Below, piece after piece: positions 10,307 through 21,135 of a stretch of DNA of 64,000 bases. Numbering within the stretch: position 1 is the first letter of the stretch; each line of letters opens with the position of its first letter. The position numbers and the translations under genes were made by a program. The stretch is from Lolium rigidum (Eukaryota > Streptophyta > Magnoliopsida > Poales > Poaceae), in contig NC_061514.1 of the NCBI RefSeq assembly GCF_022539505.1, positions 340,860,644 to 340,924,643 of the forward strand. Reading direction: 5' to 3'. The notes beneath the pieces are model-generated. The model was not told the origin of the DNA, did no database searches, and saw only the letters and a list, made by a program, of their open reading frames with translations.

Positions 10307-11175
10307 GGCCGGTGAAACAGGACATCAAAGCAATTCATGAGCATGGGCTGCGGCGTGAAGAGAGGGGCGTGGGTCGGTGTACCTCATTCTCAGGAGCACG
10401 TCCTTATCCGCCCACATGGATGGATGCGCCATTCAAGAATCTGCCAGTTTTCTGTTTCTGGCAGCCAATGGTGAGGGCTTGAGCTTTAACAACGCTAATC
10501 AGCCTAGTAACTAGCTGTTTATTTTTTGTGAAGCTTTGGGCAGCGAAATGTGCAGACCAAGACTCCAGAACATGTGTCGTGTTGGCTTTCCTTGCCCGCC
10601 CCGGTATATCTGCAGATGGCGGTGCTGTGGGTTAGCTGGCTAAGCATAGCCACATGTGATTGCGATCTGAGTGGATAAAAATAGTAGTCCCTCTAGTTAA
10701 TTTGGATTGCGTATGTAGAAACTATGAATTTCAGATTTCTGTGGAGGAAGATAGTTACCATTGCCGGAAGGCAGGTGTCCCGAATCATACCGGCCACTAC
10801 AACTTCCAGAGTTGGTGTGTAGATGTGACCTGGATAGGAAAACGATGGCAATTTGCTCTCTTGGATCTTGCAAGTCAATCTGTCGACCTTACACCATAAG
10901 AAACTAAATTAGGACACCGTGGGCGGCAAAACAACAATCTTGGAAAAGCAAAGTGCTTCAGTCTGCTTACTCCTTAGAGACATTACTAGTTGATTCAGGT
11001 CAGCAAGTTAGTTGCCTCTTGTCCCACCCGGTTGTACGAAACTGCGTGGACACGACAAAAGCTGTAATAATGTAGACCATGTTATTGCCCTTTGCACATA
11101 CTTAAGACAGCAGCAACAATCAGCAGGATAGGTAGGCATCCACTGTCTGACATAGACATGCAGTGAGCTCATTCA

Positions 11176-12782
11176 TGCCATCTCCCACGCGGCTACCCAT
11201 CCCGGCGCCCGCGCGAGTACCGATGGGTCGCGGCGGACAAAAACGCGGCTCAACGCAGCGACACATTCCAAATGCGGATGGCCGTGGTGTCCGGGACGAC
11301 CCAAACCCGGCTCACGGGACGACCAAACACGGCCCAAATCTGGGCCAGGTTTGCGTGGCCGCAGATGGCACGCGGCGTCCTCGCGCGTCCGCCTGCTCAC
11401 CTCGCTGGCCCACCTGTCAGCGGACAGGCCTATTAAATGTGGACTGGGAGGGGGACTGTCTATCCATTCCCCACTCCCCACTCCACTCCGCCCGCACGCT
11501 CGCTGGAGCTTCCGTGCTGCCATGGCCCCGAAGCGCGAGTTCGAGCCATCGGTGAACGACCACGAGGCCGGCAGCAGCTGGCGAGCCGCGCCGGCGGCTT
11601 TCAACATGGGGCCACCGGCGCCGATGCGCGACCGGATCTACGTCACCATCGTGGTGGCGCAGATCTTCTGGGAGGCCGGCGCCCCAATGTCGTGGGGCGA
11701 CGTGCACCTCCCACGTCCCCCCACGGATGGCACCTGAGCCCAGATCGGGTTCCGGTGCCGCCGATCCTGGCCATCGACCGCGCATGCCTAGCGGAGATCC
11801 ATAGGCGGCGCGCGTAGCTGCCGGCGGACCTCCTGGAGGACCCCGCCTAGAGCGACACGAGTCCCTACTGGGACTTGTGGTTCGAGGTGGAGCACGATGC
11901 ACGCCGGCGCACCTGCTTCACCTTGGCAACGGCGAGGCCTCGCGCGCAGCCGCGCATGCCGGGTAGGAGGGCTGGCCGCCGCCCCGGCGGCCTCTAGATC
12001 GACGAGCCTGCGGCTACTCCGCCGCGGGCCGCGCCAGCGCCATAGGCCCAGCCCGAGGAGGACGACAACCCCAAGCTGCAAGCCGAGCTGGCGGCGTCTC
12101 GCGAGGTCGACGACCTCGAGGAGCTGGCCGAATGGCCGCACCTCGCCGAGGTGCTACGTGCCTCCGCACTGGAGGAGGCGGCCAAAAAGGTCAAGGAGGA
12201 CGCCGACGCGTGGGCGTTTCTCGCCATGGCGCGCCGGCAGGAGGAGGCCACGCGCCAGGACGCGCTCCAGGAGGGGGAGGAGCGCCTAGCCGCGCTCCGG
12301 CACGAGGCGGAGCTGCAGGCCGCTGCGGCGGAGCAGCGACAGAACGAGGCGGCGCGGCTGGCACACCTGCGCAGGCCGGCGAGTCCTCCGGACCCGCACT
12401 CCGCTTGGGAAAGAGCGCAGTGGTCGCCCTGGCCGGAGTCCCCGGTGTGTCCAGCCAGAACAGAGCGTCGCCGCTGGGGGGTGTCATCCTCATCGACGGC
12501 GACGACGGCGAGTACTACTGGGAGTAGGGTGGCGCGCTGGCGGCCACCGCGTCCCAAACCCTAGACTAGGGTCCCCCCCCTTTTTAGTTTAAAGCCCATA
12601 TAGGGCTTTCTTTTGTCTAAAAATTGCCCAAAATAGGGCTAAGTTTAAATGAACTTTAGTTTAAATTTAATTTGTTTTTTTGTTTGTTTTTGTTTTCTTT
12701 TTTTTGTTGTCATTGACTTTTGTCTAAAAATTGACCAAAATTGCCAACGCGTCCGGTTTGGGTCATAGCGTTGGAGATGCCC
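11176..12782. mobile_element. TIR element with captured ORF, about 1.6 kb
   Basis: The left end tgccatctcccacgcggcta matches the reverse complement of the right end, gggcatctccaacgctatga. TCA flanks both sides (11173-11175 and 12783-12785), again a 3-bp duplication. Copy B of the surrounding tandem duplication is uninterrupted at the matching site (about 14270-14290), which confirms insertion. Inside are a GC-rich coding remnant and a T-rich 3' segment (12560-12740). The superfamily is probably Harbinger-like. Confidence 0.7.
11522..12527 (+). pseudogene. Second type of TE-borne grass ORF, broken
   Basis: It starts at ATG 11522 (MAPKREFEPSVNDHEAGSSW) with an MRDRIYVTIVVAQIFW segment. After a frame change it continues with WHLSPDRVPVPPIL (about 11740) and then a long Ala/Glu/Arg coiled-coil region (EEAAKKVKEDADAW, 12170-12360). 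It ends SPLGGVILIDGDDGEYYWE at 12527. At least two frameshifts and in-frame stops (near 11735 and 11815-11850) break it. I recall proteins of this type as common uncharacterised predictions in Triticeae. It differs from the ORF type in the 3178-4932 element. Function unknown. Confidence 0.55.
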
Positions 12783-13331
12783 TCAGGCATAACAACTCCA
12801 CTGGGCAATTATCCAGCAGCGAATTCCGGATGCTTTACATAATCCACTTAAAAAATCTTTTTGCTTTTGGCACTATCTGATGGAAACATCGTCGTTGTAG
12901 TTGTAGTATATGATAGCAATAGGTGAAGAGATTTGAGTAGGAGCATGCACTGTAGTAAGCTGAACCCTTTGTGGAGATTTAAGTAGCAGTGTGGTCTAGA
13001 TGTTGCGTGTGTGATGAAAAAGATTCAGAATCATATTAATTGATATTTCAAAGGATAATTGGGAATTCAAACAGTTATTGAAAGTCTTCAGGTTTCAACC
13101 GTAGAATCCAAAATGTATAACTCCGCATTTCCTGTGCAAACATCAGTATCTGGAGGTTGAACTTGCACTGGGTTAATGCTGTTTCTTCAGACACTATTAA
13201 GAAATAATATTACTTTGGGTGTTATATAAAAGAACTTCAGACTAGTATAGACTGCAAACTGAGATTACCTGCAACCCAAGTAGAAAAGCAAGAAGTCTGC
13301 CTTGGGTGTTTTATCAATGCCATCAGTTGTA

Positions 13332-15083
13332 CACATGGATCGGCGTGCCGTTCAAGAATCTCCCAGTTTTCTGTTTACGGGCAAGGGCTTGAGCTTAAGC
13401 AATGATAATCAGTCTAGTAACCAGCTGTTTGTTTTTGTGAAGCTTAGGGTAGGGTAATGTGCAGAGCAAGACTCTAGAACATGTAGTGTGTTGGCTTTCA
13501 TTGCTCAGCCCAGTATATCTGCAGATAGCGGTGCTGTGAGTTAGCTGGCTAAGCGTAGTAACATGTAATTGCGATCTGAGTGGATAAAAATAGTAGTTCC
13601 TCATAGTTAATTTGGATCGCGTACATAGACTCTGAATTTCAGATTTCTGTGGAGGAAAGATGGTTACCATTGCAAGAAGGCAGGTGGCCCGAATCATACC
13701 GGCCACTACAACTTCCAGAGTTGGTCAGTAGATGTGACCTGGATAGGATAACCATTCCCGTTTCCTTTCTTGGATCTTGCAAGTCAATCTGTCTATCTTA
13801 CACAATAGTAAGGAACTAAATTAGGACACCATGGGCGGCAAAACAACAATCGTGGAAAAGCGGTGTTTCAGTCGCTTTAGTCCTTAAGAGACATCAGTAG
13901 TTGTCTAGTTGTTTCAAGAGATGAAAAGTCACCGAAGCACTCTTCTTGAACAGTGGCGTGATACAACTCTCCAGAAAGAAGTGATATGGTAATATAAGTA
14001 GTCAAATAGCCATGTTTATGCTTTCAAAAGAAAGTAACAGCAAGAAATATGTCAAACCTGACATACTTGAAGCATCTGTGTGCATCACCGCCTCATACGC
14101 AAAGTCGGCAAGTTAGCAGCCTCTTGTCCCACCGGTTCTAGGAAACTGCATGGACACAACAAAAGCTGTAATAATGTAGACCATGTTCTTGCTGTTTGCA
14201 CAAACTTCAGACATCAGCAACAATCAGCAGGATAGGTAGGGCATCCACTGTCTGACATAGACATGCAGTGAGCTCACTCTGTATAGGCATAACAACTTTG
14301 CCGATCAATTATCCAGCTGTGAGTTTCGGATGCTTTATATAATCTACTTTAAGAATCTTTCTGCTTTAGCACTATTTGATGGAAACATCGTCGTTTTAGT
14401 ATATGATAGCAACAGGTGAAGAGATTTAAGTAGGAGCATGCACTGTAATATGCTGAACCCATTGTGGAGATTGAAGTAGCAGTGTGGTCTACATGTTGCT
14501 TGTGTGGTGAAAAAGATTCAGAATCATGGCAATCGATATTTCAAAGGATAATTGTGAATTCAAAGAGTTATTGGAAAGGCTTTTGCTTTTGATTCGGAGT
14601 CCAAAATGTATAACTCCATATTTCATTTGCAAACATCAACATCTAGAGGTTGAACTTGCACTAGGTTAATGCTGTTTCTTTTTAGATGGAAGGCTCGAAA
14701 TGAGCCCGGCTTTGAATTAACGAAGCCAACAACCGGCCAGGATTACAAGACGAACCAGAAACTCAATGAAAGAAAAAAAGAAGACTGGGGATACCAGCTA
14801 GAGATACAAGCACGTAAGTGGACAGCTAAAGAACACAAAGCTACCAGTCCAAGCAAAACAAGGCTAAGCACAAAACAGAGGATATTCCTTGATCCCGACA
14901 ATAGGCACAAGTCTTAATGCTGTTTCTTCAGACACTATTAAGAAATAATAATACTATTACTTTGGGTGTTGTATAAAAGAACTCCAGACTAGTAGACTGC
15001 AAACTGAGATTACCTGCAACCCAAGTAGAAAAGCAGGAAGTCTGACTGCGCTGGGTGATTTATCATGCCATCAGCTGTACACC
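13332..15083. repeat. Tandem duplicate, copy B (with LINE tail insertion)
   Basis: Downstream copy of 10415-13331, diverged by many substitutions. It lacks the 1.6-kb TIR element but carries a segment not in copy A (about 13900-14100) and a 233-bp LINE tail at 14681-14913. Both copies end with catcag.tgtacac. Confidence 0.75.
14681..14913 (-). mobile_element. 5'-truncated LINE tail, 233 bp
   Basis: The insertion is flanked by a perfect 15-bp duplication, ttaatgctgtttctt (14666-14680 and 14914-14928). Copy A of the tandem duplication has a single uninterrupted copy of this site. Read on the minus strand, the insert ends with the ggcttcgttaattcaaagcc type of 3' sequence seen in grass LINEs and a short A-rich tail. 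This is a typical target-primed insertion product. Confidence 0.75.
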
Positions 15084-15849
15084 ACTGTAATATACTGCTT
15101 GGTGTTTCATAAAAACAATCCTGTTAAGCAAAGAAAATCTGCACTAGAACATATTAAGTTGCAAATGGAGCAATGAGGGGTACCAAGCAATCCAGAAAAA
15201 TAATTCCCATATAAAAATGAGGGGTACCAAGCAATCCAGAAAAATAGTTCACATATAAAATGGCCTACAAAATGAAAACATTCAACATTAAGAACTATAT
15301 AGAACTGATGGTAGTCACAGTGAATGAATGTGAAGTTCTGACCTTTGAGAAATCAGCACAGCCTCTCTACATTATTTATTGCTAGATAGCTGGTGCAAAG
15401 GGAGCATAAGGCTGCAGGTAGAAAAACAAGCAAAATTGTGAACCACTCAACACATAACTCCAAAATAAATAGAGTAAATAAAATCCAGTTCACCTTTTAC
15501 TCACCTATATCTACAGATATGGAATTGTTTCCTACGGGGAAAAAAAATCTTCCAACAGCGTGCTTAAGACAGTAGATATTCTCTGACAACCCTCCTCCAG
15601 GACAGACATTTTTTGCGCACTTCTGCAGTTTTAAACTTCCCTTCTATATCCATCATATGCTACAAAGTAACCATAAGGTGTTTCCTCAAATTCTGAATCT
15701 TGGAAGTATAAATGACACCCTGACATTTTTTTAAGGGCCATTTCAGTTGTTTTTCTCCATGAAACACGAATGGTTTTTGTTCAACAGTTCTCTTGTTTTA
15801 GCAAAACACTGATCAATATATAAGATCCATAACTTATGTTCTGATCAAC
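15084..15849. other. 3' flank of the PPR gene
   Basis: No coding sequence seen. A short direct repeat (gaggggtaccaagcaatcca) occurs at about 15176 and 15219. The segment next to 15850 probably includes the PPR 3' UTR. Confidence 0.4.
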
Positions 15850-17949
15850 TTAAATCAAAGTATTTCCTGATTTATTCTTCAAGCTCCTCTCTTCTATCAT
15901 AGTTCTGATCCTCGCCACATCAGACCACATTCCGGCGTCAGCATATATATTGGACAGCAGAATATGATAACCAGGATCACTGGGGTTCTTTTCAAATATT
16001 CTTTTTGAAACTAGCTCAGCAATATCCGTTCTGTTATGCACTCTGCAAGCCCCCAAGAGGCATCCAAGAACATCTACTTCTGCCCCTTCTTGCAAACTAG
16101 AAATGAATTTCCAGGCATCGTCAAGTTTCCCAGCTCTGCTGTAAAGATCAACAACGCATGAGTAATGCTCCTTATCTGGGGAAATATTGTAGTCTTGTAA
16201 CATGGAATCATAGAAGTACAAGCCCTTGTCAATAAGGCCTGCATGGCTACAAGAAGACAAGAGAGCCACAAAAGTCACTTTATCGGGCACAATTCCATCT
16301 CTCCTCATTACATCAAATAACACTATTGCTTCATCTTCATGGCCATGCTTTCCGAGCGAAGAAATCAGTGTGTTGTATGTAGCAGTATCTCGGTCCATCA
16401 TCAGTTGAAAAATCTCCTTGCCATTTTGTAGGCAACAACATTTGCAGTACATATCTATAAGCGCGTTACCAACAGAGCAAACTGAACTCATGCAATGCCT
16501 TACAACATACCCGTGTAGTTCCTTCCCTTGGATTAGCCTGGAATGGTGATTGCACAACGGAAGAACTGAAATAACAGTGACATGATCAGGTTTAAGTCCC
16601 GCTTTCTGCAGCGCCCTAAATGCACACAGTGCAGAATCAGTCTCCCCATTCACGGCATATCCAGCAACCATAGAGTTCCATATGACCACATCTGTCTTTG
16701 GCATGAGATCAAATACAGTCTCTGCCTTCCTTACGAACCCTTGCCTGCTGTAGAAGTCTATAAACGCGCTCCCAAGAAACTTGCTCTGGTCAAGTCCATG
16801 TCTTAAGGAGAAGCCATGAACCTCTTTTCCATGGCCGAGTAGCTTCAGCTCGGAAAGGCTAGGAAGTATACTCGCCATGGTGTTGGAATTTGGTTTTAAC
16901 CCTGCAGCACTCACCATTTCAGCGAACAAGCTGACACTGAGATGGTACATTCCATTCTGCGAGTACCCCGCGATTAAGGTGCTCCAGGAGACGACGTCCT
17001 TGAAACGGATAGAACGGAACAGATAGTCAGCCGTCTCCAGGCAACCGCACTTGCAGTACATATCAACCAGCGCATTGCAAACACATGTAACGTCAGCAAC
17101 TCCACATCTCACTGCGCATCCATGCAACGCGGTTCCAGTAAGTAGCTCTTTCGCCCTACCACATGCTGGGATGACGGTGGTGACGATCACCGAATCAGCA
17201 CAGAAACCTTCTGATCTCATCCGATTGAACAGATTCATGGCGTCAAGCCACTCCCCGGAGTGCACGGCCCCTCCGATCATCGCAGTCCACGCGGGCAGAT
17301 CCTTGATCGGCATGGTGTCGAACACGCCCCTGGCCTCACCCAAGCACCCGCACTTGGCGAACATGTCCACGAGCGCGCACTGCACAAACACGTTGGGCTC
17401 CGCGTGGCCACGGGCGATGGCTGCTTCCACATGCTCTCGTATCAACCTGCCCTGCTCAACCGCCCCGAGCGCAGCGCATGCCTTGATGACGGGCGGGTAG
17501 GTGAACCCGTCCGCGGCGACCGAGCCGTCGCGGACCATCGCCCAGTAGGTGTCGAGCGCGTCGGAGTGCCGGCCGGCGTCGACGAGGCCCCTGATCGCGG
17601 CGTTCCACGCGAAGGAGTTCCGCGTGGGCATTCCGCCGAGCACCCGCAGCGCGTGATCGGTTTCCCCGAGACTAGAGTAGACGTGGACCAGCTGCGCGAG
17701 GAGGATGGTGCCGTGGCGGTGGCCGCCGGTGAGAAGAGCGGCGTGCAGCCGCCGGGCCTCGGCGAGGGCGGGGGCCGAGCGTAGCTGGAGGAGGAGAGAT
17801 GAGTGGGAGATGGGGGAGGCGTGTGTGTGGGAGGTGCGGTGAGTGGTGGTGGAAGGGGAAGCCGGAGCGGGAGCCGGCGGTGGAGGCGATGGAGGAGGTG
17901 GGAACCGTGGCCTCGGTTTGAGCCCGTGCCTCACGGCGGAGCAGAGCAT
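15850..17949 (-). CDS. PLS-class pentatricopeptide repeat protein, E subgroup
   Basis: An intronless frame of 699 residues from ATG 17949. The frame is open 21 bases further to a GTG at 17970, but plants use ATG, so the inner start is chosen. The first 50 or so residues are rich in Pro, Ser, Thr and Arg and lack acidic residues, as in organelle transit peptides. P, L and S repeats follow to about residue 600, with repeated phrases such as ALVDMYCKCGCLETA, VVSWSTLIAGYSQNGM, NALIDMYCKC and HYSCVVDLYSRAGKLDDA. The tail (LLGACRVHNRTDIAELVSKR ... ILLSNIYADAGMWSDVARIR) is the E motif. It ends KNKSGNTLI with no DYW deaminase domain. Family members bind organelle RNA sequence-specifically and act in C-to-U editing, recruiting a deaminase in trans when DYW is absent. 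The target is not predictable by eye. Confidence 0.93.
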   Translation of the reverse strand: MLCSAVRHGLKPRPRFPPPPSPPPPAPAPASPSTTTHRTSHTHASPISHSSLLLQLRSAPALAEARRLHAALLTGGHRHGTILLAQLVHVYSSLGETDHALRVLGGMPTRNSFAWNAAIRGLVDAGRHSDALDTYWAMVRDGSVAADGFTYPPVIKACAALGAVEQGRLIREHVEAAIARGHAEPNVFVQCALVDMFAKCGCLGEARGVFDTMPIKDLPAWTAMIGGAVHSGEWLDAMNLFNRMRSEGFCADSVIVTTVIPACGRAKELLTGTALHGCAVRCGVADVTCVCNALVDMYCKCGCLETADYLFRSIRFKDVVSWSTLIAGYSQNGMYHLSVSLFAEMVSAAGLKPNSNTMASILPSLSELKLLGHGKEVHGFSLRHGLDQSKFLGSAFIDFYSRQGFVRKAETVFDLMPKTDVVIWNSMVAGYAVNGETDSALCAFRALQKAGLKPDHVTVISVLPLCNHHSRLIQGKELHGYVVRHCMSSVCSVGNALIDMYCKCCCLQNGKEIFQLMMDRDTATYNTLISSLGKHGHEDEAIVLFDVMRRDGIVPDKVTFVALLSSCSHAGLIDKGLYFYDSMLQDYNISPDKEHYSCVVDLYSRAGKLDDAWKFISSLQEGAEVDVLGCLLGACRVHNRTDIAELVSKRIFEKNPSDPGYHILLSNIYADAGMWSDVARIRTMIEERSLKNKSGNTLI

Positions 17950-18340
17950 CGAAGCAGAAGCTTTCGTCACCGCGCGTGTTCTCAGTTCAGAGGGAAAAGT
18001 TTATTTTTTTCTGACAGCGTGAAGCACGGAACGTTTCGTTTCATTTCACGGAACGGCCCGGTTCGCGCCTAAACGGGCCAGGCACAGCATTGCAGCCCAT
18101 GTATAAACGGGCCAGGGCGTGCCAGCACGCTCCACCAGAAATGAAAAATGGCCAAATCTATACACCGAGGCTACCACTAGCTGAAGATCAACTTTGGCGA
18201 AAGGAGCTTTTTTTAAAAAAAATCATCATATATTAAGCTAGTAAGCCGCCTCATTAATTTTTTTTTAGTCCTGTTAGATATCCTGATAAGGAAAGGAGCG
18301 CGTCTGAAACTTGCCGCCACAAAATTATAGTTTGGTTACA
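17950..18340. other. Upstream flank of the PPR gene
   Basis: The presumed 5' UTR and promoter on the minus strand. No clear TATA box is seen, as is usual for PPR genes. A homopolymer-rich segment (18207-18270) may mark the 3' end of the neighbouring LINE. Confidence 0.35.
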
Positions 18341-20640
18341 TCATTTCAGCTGTCTAAGAGGAACCTAGGGGGATCATCGTCCCAAGAACAAGAGGTTTTA
18401 CTATTAAAACTATGACGAGCTAGCTCATGAGCCACTTTATTTGCTTCTCGTGGGCAAAACTTGAAAGAAACTTCACCGATGAAGATCACTTTGTCAACAC
18501 AATCTGCGAAGATAGCTGAACATTCATTCCACCAGCGTTGTTCTCCCGAGCAGGCTTGGATTGTCTCCAAAGAGTCCGATTCTGCAATTAGTCGGGAACA
18601 TCCTAAAGATTCTGCAAGACATAAGCCCTCACGCATGGCCACCGCCTCCCCCATTGAAGTTGACGCCACATGTGATAACAATATAGTTTTTGCTGCTACA
18701 AATCTTCCTTCATAGTCACGAATGACCGCACATATCGCTCCTGCTCCTTCTTCCACATGAAATGATGCATCAATATTAAGCTTCATCGTAAGATCTTGGG
18801 GTTTCGACCAAATGGCATCACCACCGTGGCCTGGACTTGATTGCCGGTTACCCGCATGGCTAGTAATTGAAAGAATTGACAGCTTACACATATACATAGG
18901 TGGAACCGCCTCATTGTGCGTACGTCTCCTTAGGATCTACCACAAGTACCAAGCTGTCACCATGATTGTCTCCTTGAGCTTAACCATAGTTACTCCTGGA
19001 ACAATGTTATTGGATGCTCGAATGAGATGCTCTAGGATGGCGGAGCCTAGTCTGTCCACGGATATTGCCTCATCAATTATTCGGTCCAGCCCTAGGCTTT
19101 GCCAAATCTCCCTCGCAGCTTGACATTTGAAAACAAGATGTAGGACATCCTCTGGCTCAGAATGACATACGAGACATTCGCCACTAGTACCAACATGTCT
19201 GTTTGCCGAAATGCTCTTAAGAGGAAGAATACCATGCAAAGCTCTCCATATAATTTTTTAAACCTTCCCGGGAATCTGTAATTTCCATAAAATTCGCCAG
19301 ACAGGGTTCATGGCCGACGTTCCTGGCAAAGACAATCCAGAAGCTACTCCACGAAACTAAGATTTTCATTGGGAATGATACACCGATCTGACAGTATAGA
19401 ACTCTTGTTTCGTAGTGCCCAACCAATGAAATCTGAGAAGCCTTGTGGACTTAAGGGAATTTGCAGTATGCGTCCAACATCCACTGGATTAAAAATTGAA
19501 CATAAGAGAGCGTCATCCCACTTTTCAGAAAGCGGGTTAATCAGCTGAGAAACTTTAGTCAGTAAGGTAAGCTCCCCTTGTTGAGGTCACCATTCTATTT
19601 GGACTAGATTGGATCCAGGGATCAGTCCAAATGTTGATACTCTCACCGTCCCCCACTCGCCAAATATATCCTCTTTTAAAAGTTGCTAAACTAGCCACAA
19701 TACTTTGCCAAGTGAACGAGGATCCAACTTTCAGTCCCGCCTTAAGAATAACCCCTTGAGGGTAATATTTAACCCGAAGGACTTGAGCACATATAGAGTT
19801 GGGTTCATTAATTAGCCTCCACACCCGTTTAGCCAACATAGCAAGGTTGAAGGACGGGAAGTCTCTGAACCCCATTCCGCCTTCATTTTTTGGGAAGCAT
19901 AATTTTCACCAAGCAAACCAGTGCATTTTGTTGCTATTTGCATCATCCCCCCACCAGAACTTTGCAATTGTATCCATCATACTCTTACAGACACCCTTGG
20001 GAATAAGGAACACATACATTGCATAAACCGGGATTGCTTGAGCTATAGCCTTTAAGAAAATTTCCTTTCCTTTAATTGACAATTTTTTTCCTACCATCCA
20101 TTAATCCGATGAATAGATCTTTCTATATAATATTTGAAACAGTCGCTTCTCTCAGCTCCCACCAAGACAGGGAGTCCCAAATACTTGCCAGATAAAGCTT
20201 TTGTATCAATGTGTAACACCTCACAAATCTCTGATCTTAAGATGGCATGGGTATTAAGAGAAAAGAAAATGCTAGATTTTGCCAAACTCACCAATTGTCC
20301 TGAATTAGCACAATAGGTATCTAGAACTTGCTGTAGAGAAGTTGCATTAGTCACATCCTCTCTCATGAGAATCAGGGAATCATCAGCAAATAAAAGGTGT
20401 GAAACTAACCGTGCATTCCTGCACAACCGTATCCCATCAATGCCACCAACTTCCTCTGTGTACAACAACAGACTAGAAAGACCTTAAGCACATAACAGAA
20501 ACAAATAAGGAGAAAGAGGATCTCCCTGACGGACACCTCTAGAAGGGACAAACATCTCGGTCTATTCAGAATTGAATAGAACCTGATATCTGACTGACTT
20601 GACACAAGCCATCATCTAAATAATCCACCTCTCATCAAAA
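18341..20640 (-). pseudogene. Decayed LINE: reverse transcriptase to RNase H
   Basis: In minus-strand order: reverse-transcriptase pieces (20605-20405 and 20468-20091, with the catalytic FADD motif in LLFADDSLIL), the RT C-terminal part (19875-19555, MGFRDFPSFNLAMLAKRVWR), a zf-RVT segment with paired Cys/His (ECLVCHSEPEDVLHLVFKC, 19239-18937), and an RNase H-like domain (18897-18346, KLNIDASFHV ... AESDSLETI ... REANKVAHELAR). Frames shift several times and the N-terminal ORF1 and endonuclease are missing, so it is 5'-truncated and dead. Exact ends are uncertain. Confidence 0.85.
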
Positions 20641-20843
20641 CCCATCCTCCTCATCATGTCTGTCAAATGGGTCGAATCACTGTTCAAAAACTAGGCCACA
20701 TCAGCAATTAATAGGCCAATTAATCACTACTAGGGTCTGACCAAGTCGATTACCTCTAATCGCTTGTTAATCCTTTAACCCGATTAATTGCTTTGACAAC
20801 CCGATTACTAGGAATGTTCCCTAAAAGGACGAGATGTCGCTAA
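20641..20843. other. Short spacer between LINE and LTR pile
   Basis: AT-rich, with repeated attaat/cgatta words. No feature recognised. Confidence 0.3.
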
Positions 20844-21135
20844 TGTCTACGGGTGCTTCTATTCTTGTAGACAGTGTTGGGCCTCCAAGAGCAGAGGTTT
20901 GTAGAACAGCAGCAAGTTTCCCTTAAGTGGATCACCCAAGGTTTATCGAACTCAGGGAGGAAGAGGTCAAAGATATCCCTCTCATGCAACCCCTGCAACC
21001 ACAAAGCAAGAAGTCTCTTGTGTCCCCAACACACCTAATAGGTGCACTAGTTCGGCGAAGAGATAGTGAGATGCAAGTAATATGGATGAGTATGAGTGGT
21101 AATAGCAATCTGAATAAAATATGGCAGCGAGTAAA
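20844..21135 (-). mobile_element. Gypsy LTR 3'-end fragment, second family
   Basis: It begins tgtctacgggtgcttctatt. It shares cagcagcaagttttcccttaa-like and aaggtttatcgaac phrases with the Sabrina-like LTRs but is clearly a different, related family, recalled from Triticeae gypsy elements. Minus orientation. It breaks off at about 21135 and is joined to another LTR at a cccca-gaggaaggtatgatg motif. Confidence 0.6.

Larger units (their letters stand above)
10415..13331. repeat. Tandem duplicate, copy A (with TE insertion)
   Basis: This segment is repeated directly downstream as copy B (13332-15083). Shared landmarks in order are ttcaagaatc..ccagttttctg, a cttgcaagtcaatctgtc stretch, ctgtctgacatagacatgca, aggcataacaact, gatggaaacatcgtcgtt, tgaacttgcact.ggttaatg and ctgcaacccaagtagaaaag. 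It looks non-coding. Its extra length comes from the TIR element at 11176-12782. Confidence 0.75.

Noticed and set aside
11994..12557. 187-codon minus-strand frame of Ser/Ala/Arg
   Set aside because: Antisense of the Ala/Glu/Arg coiled-coil region of the TE-borne ORF.
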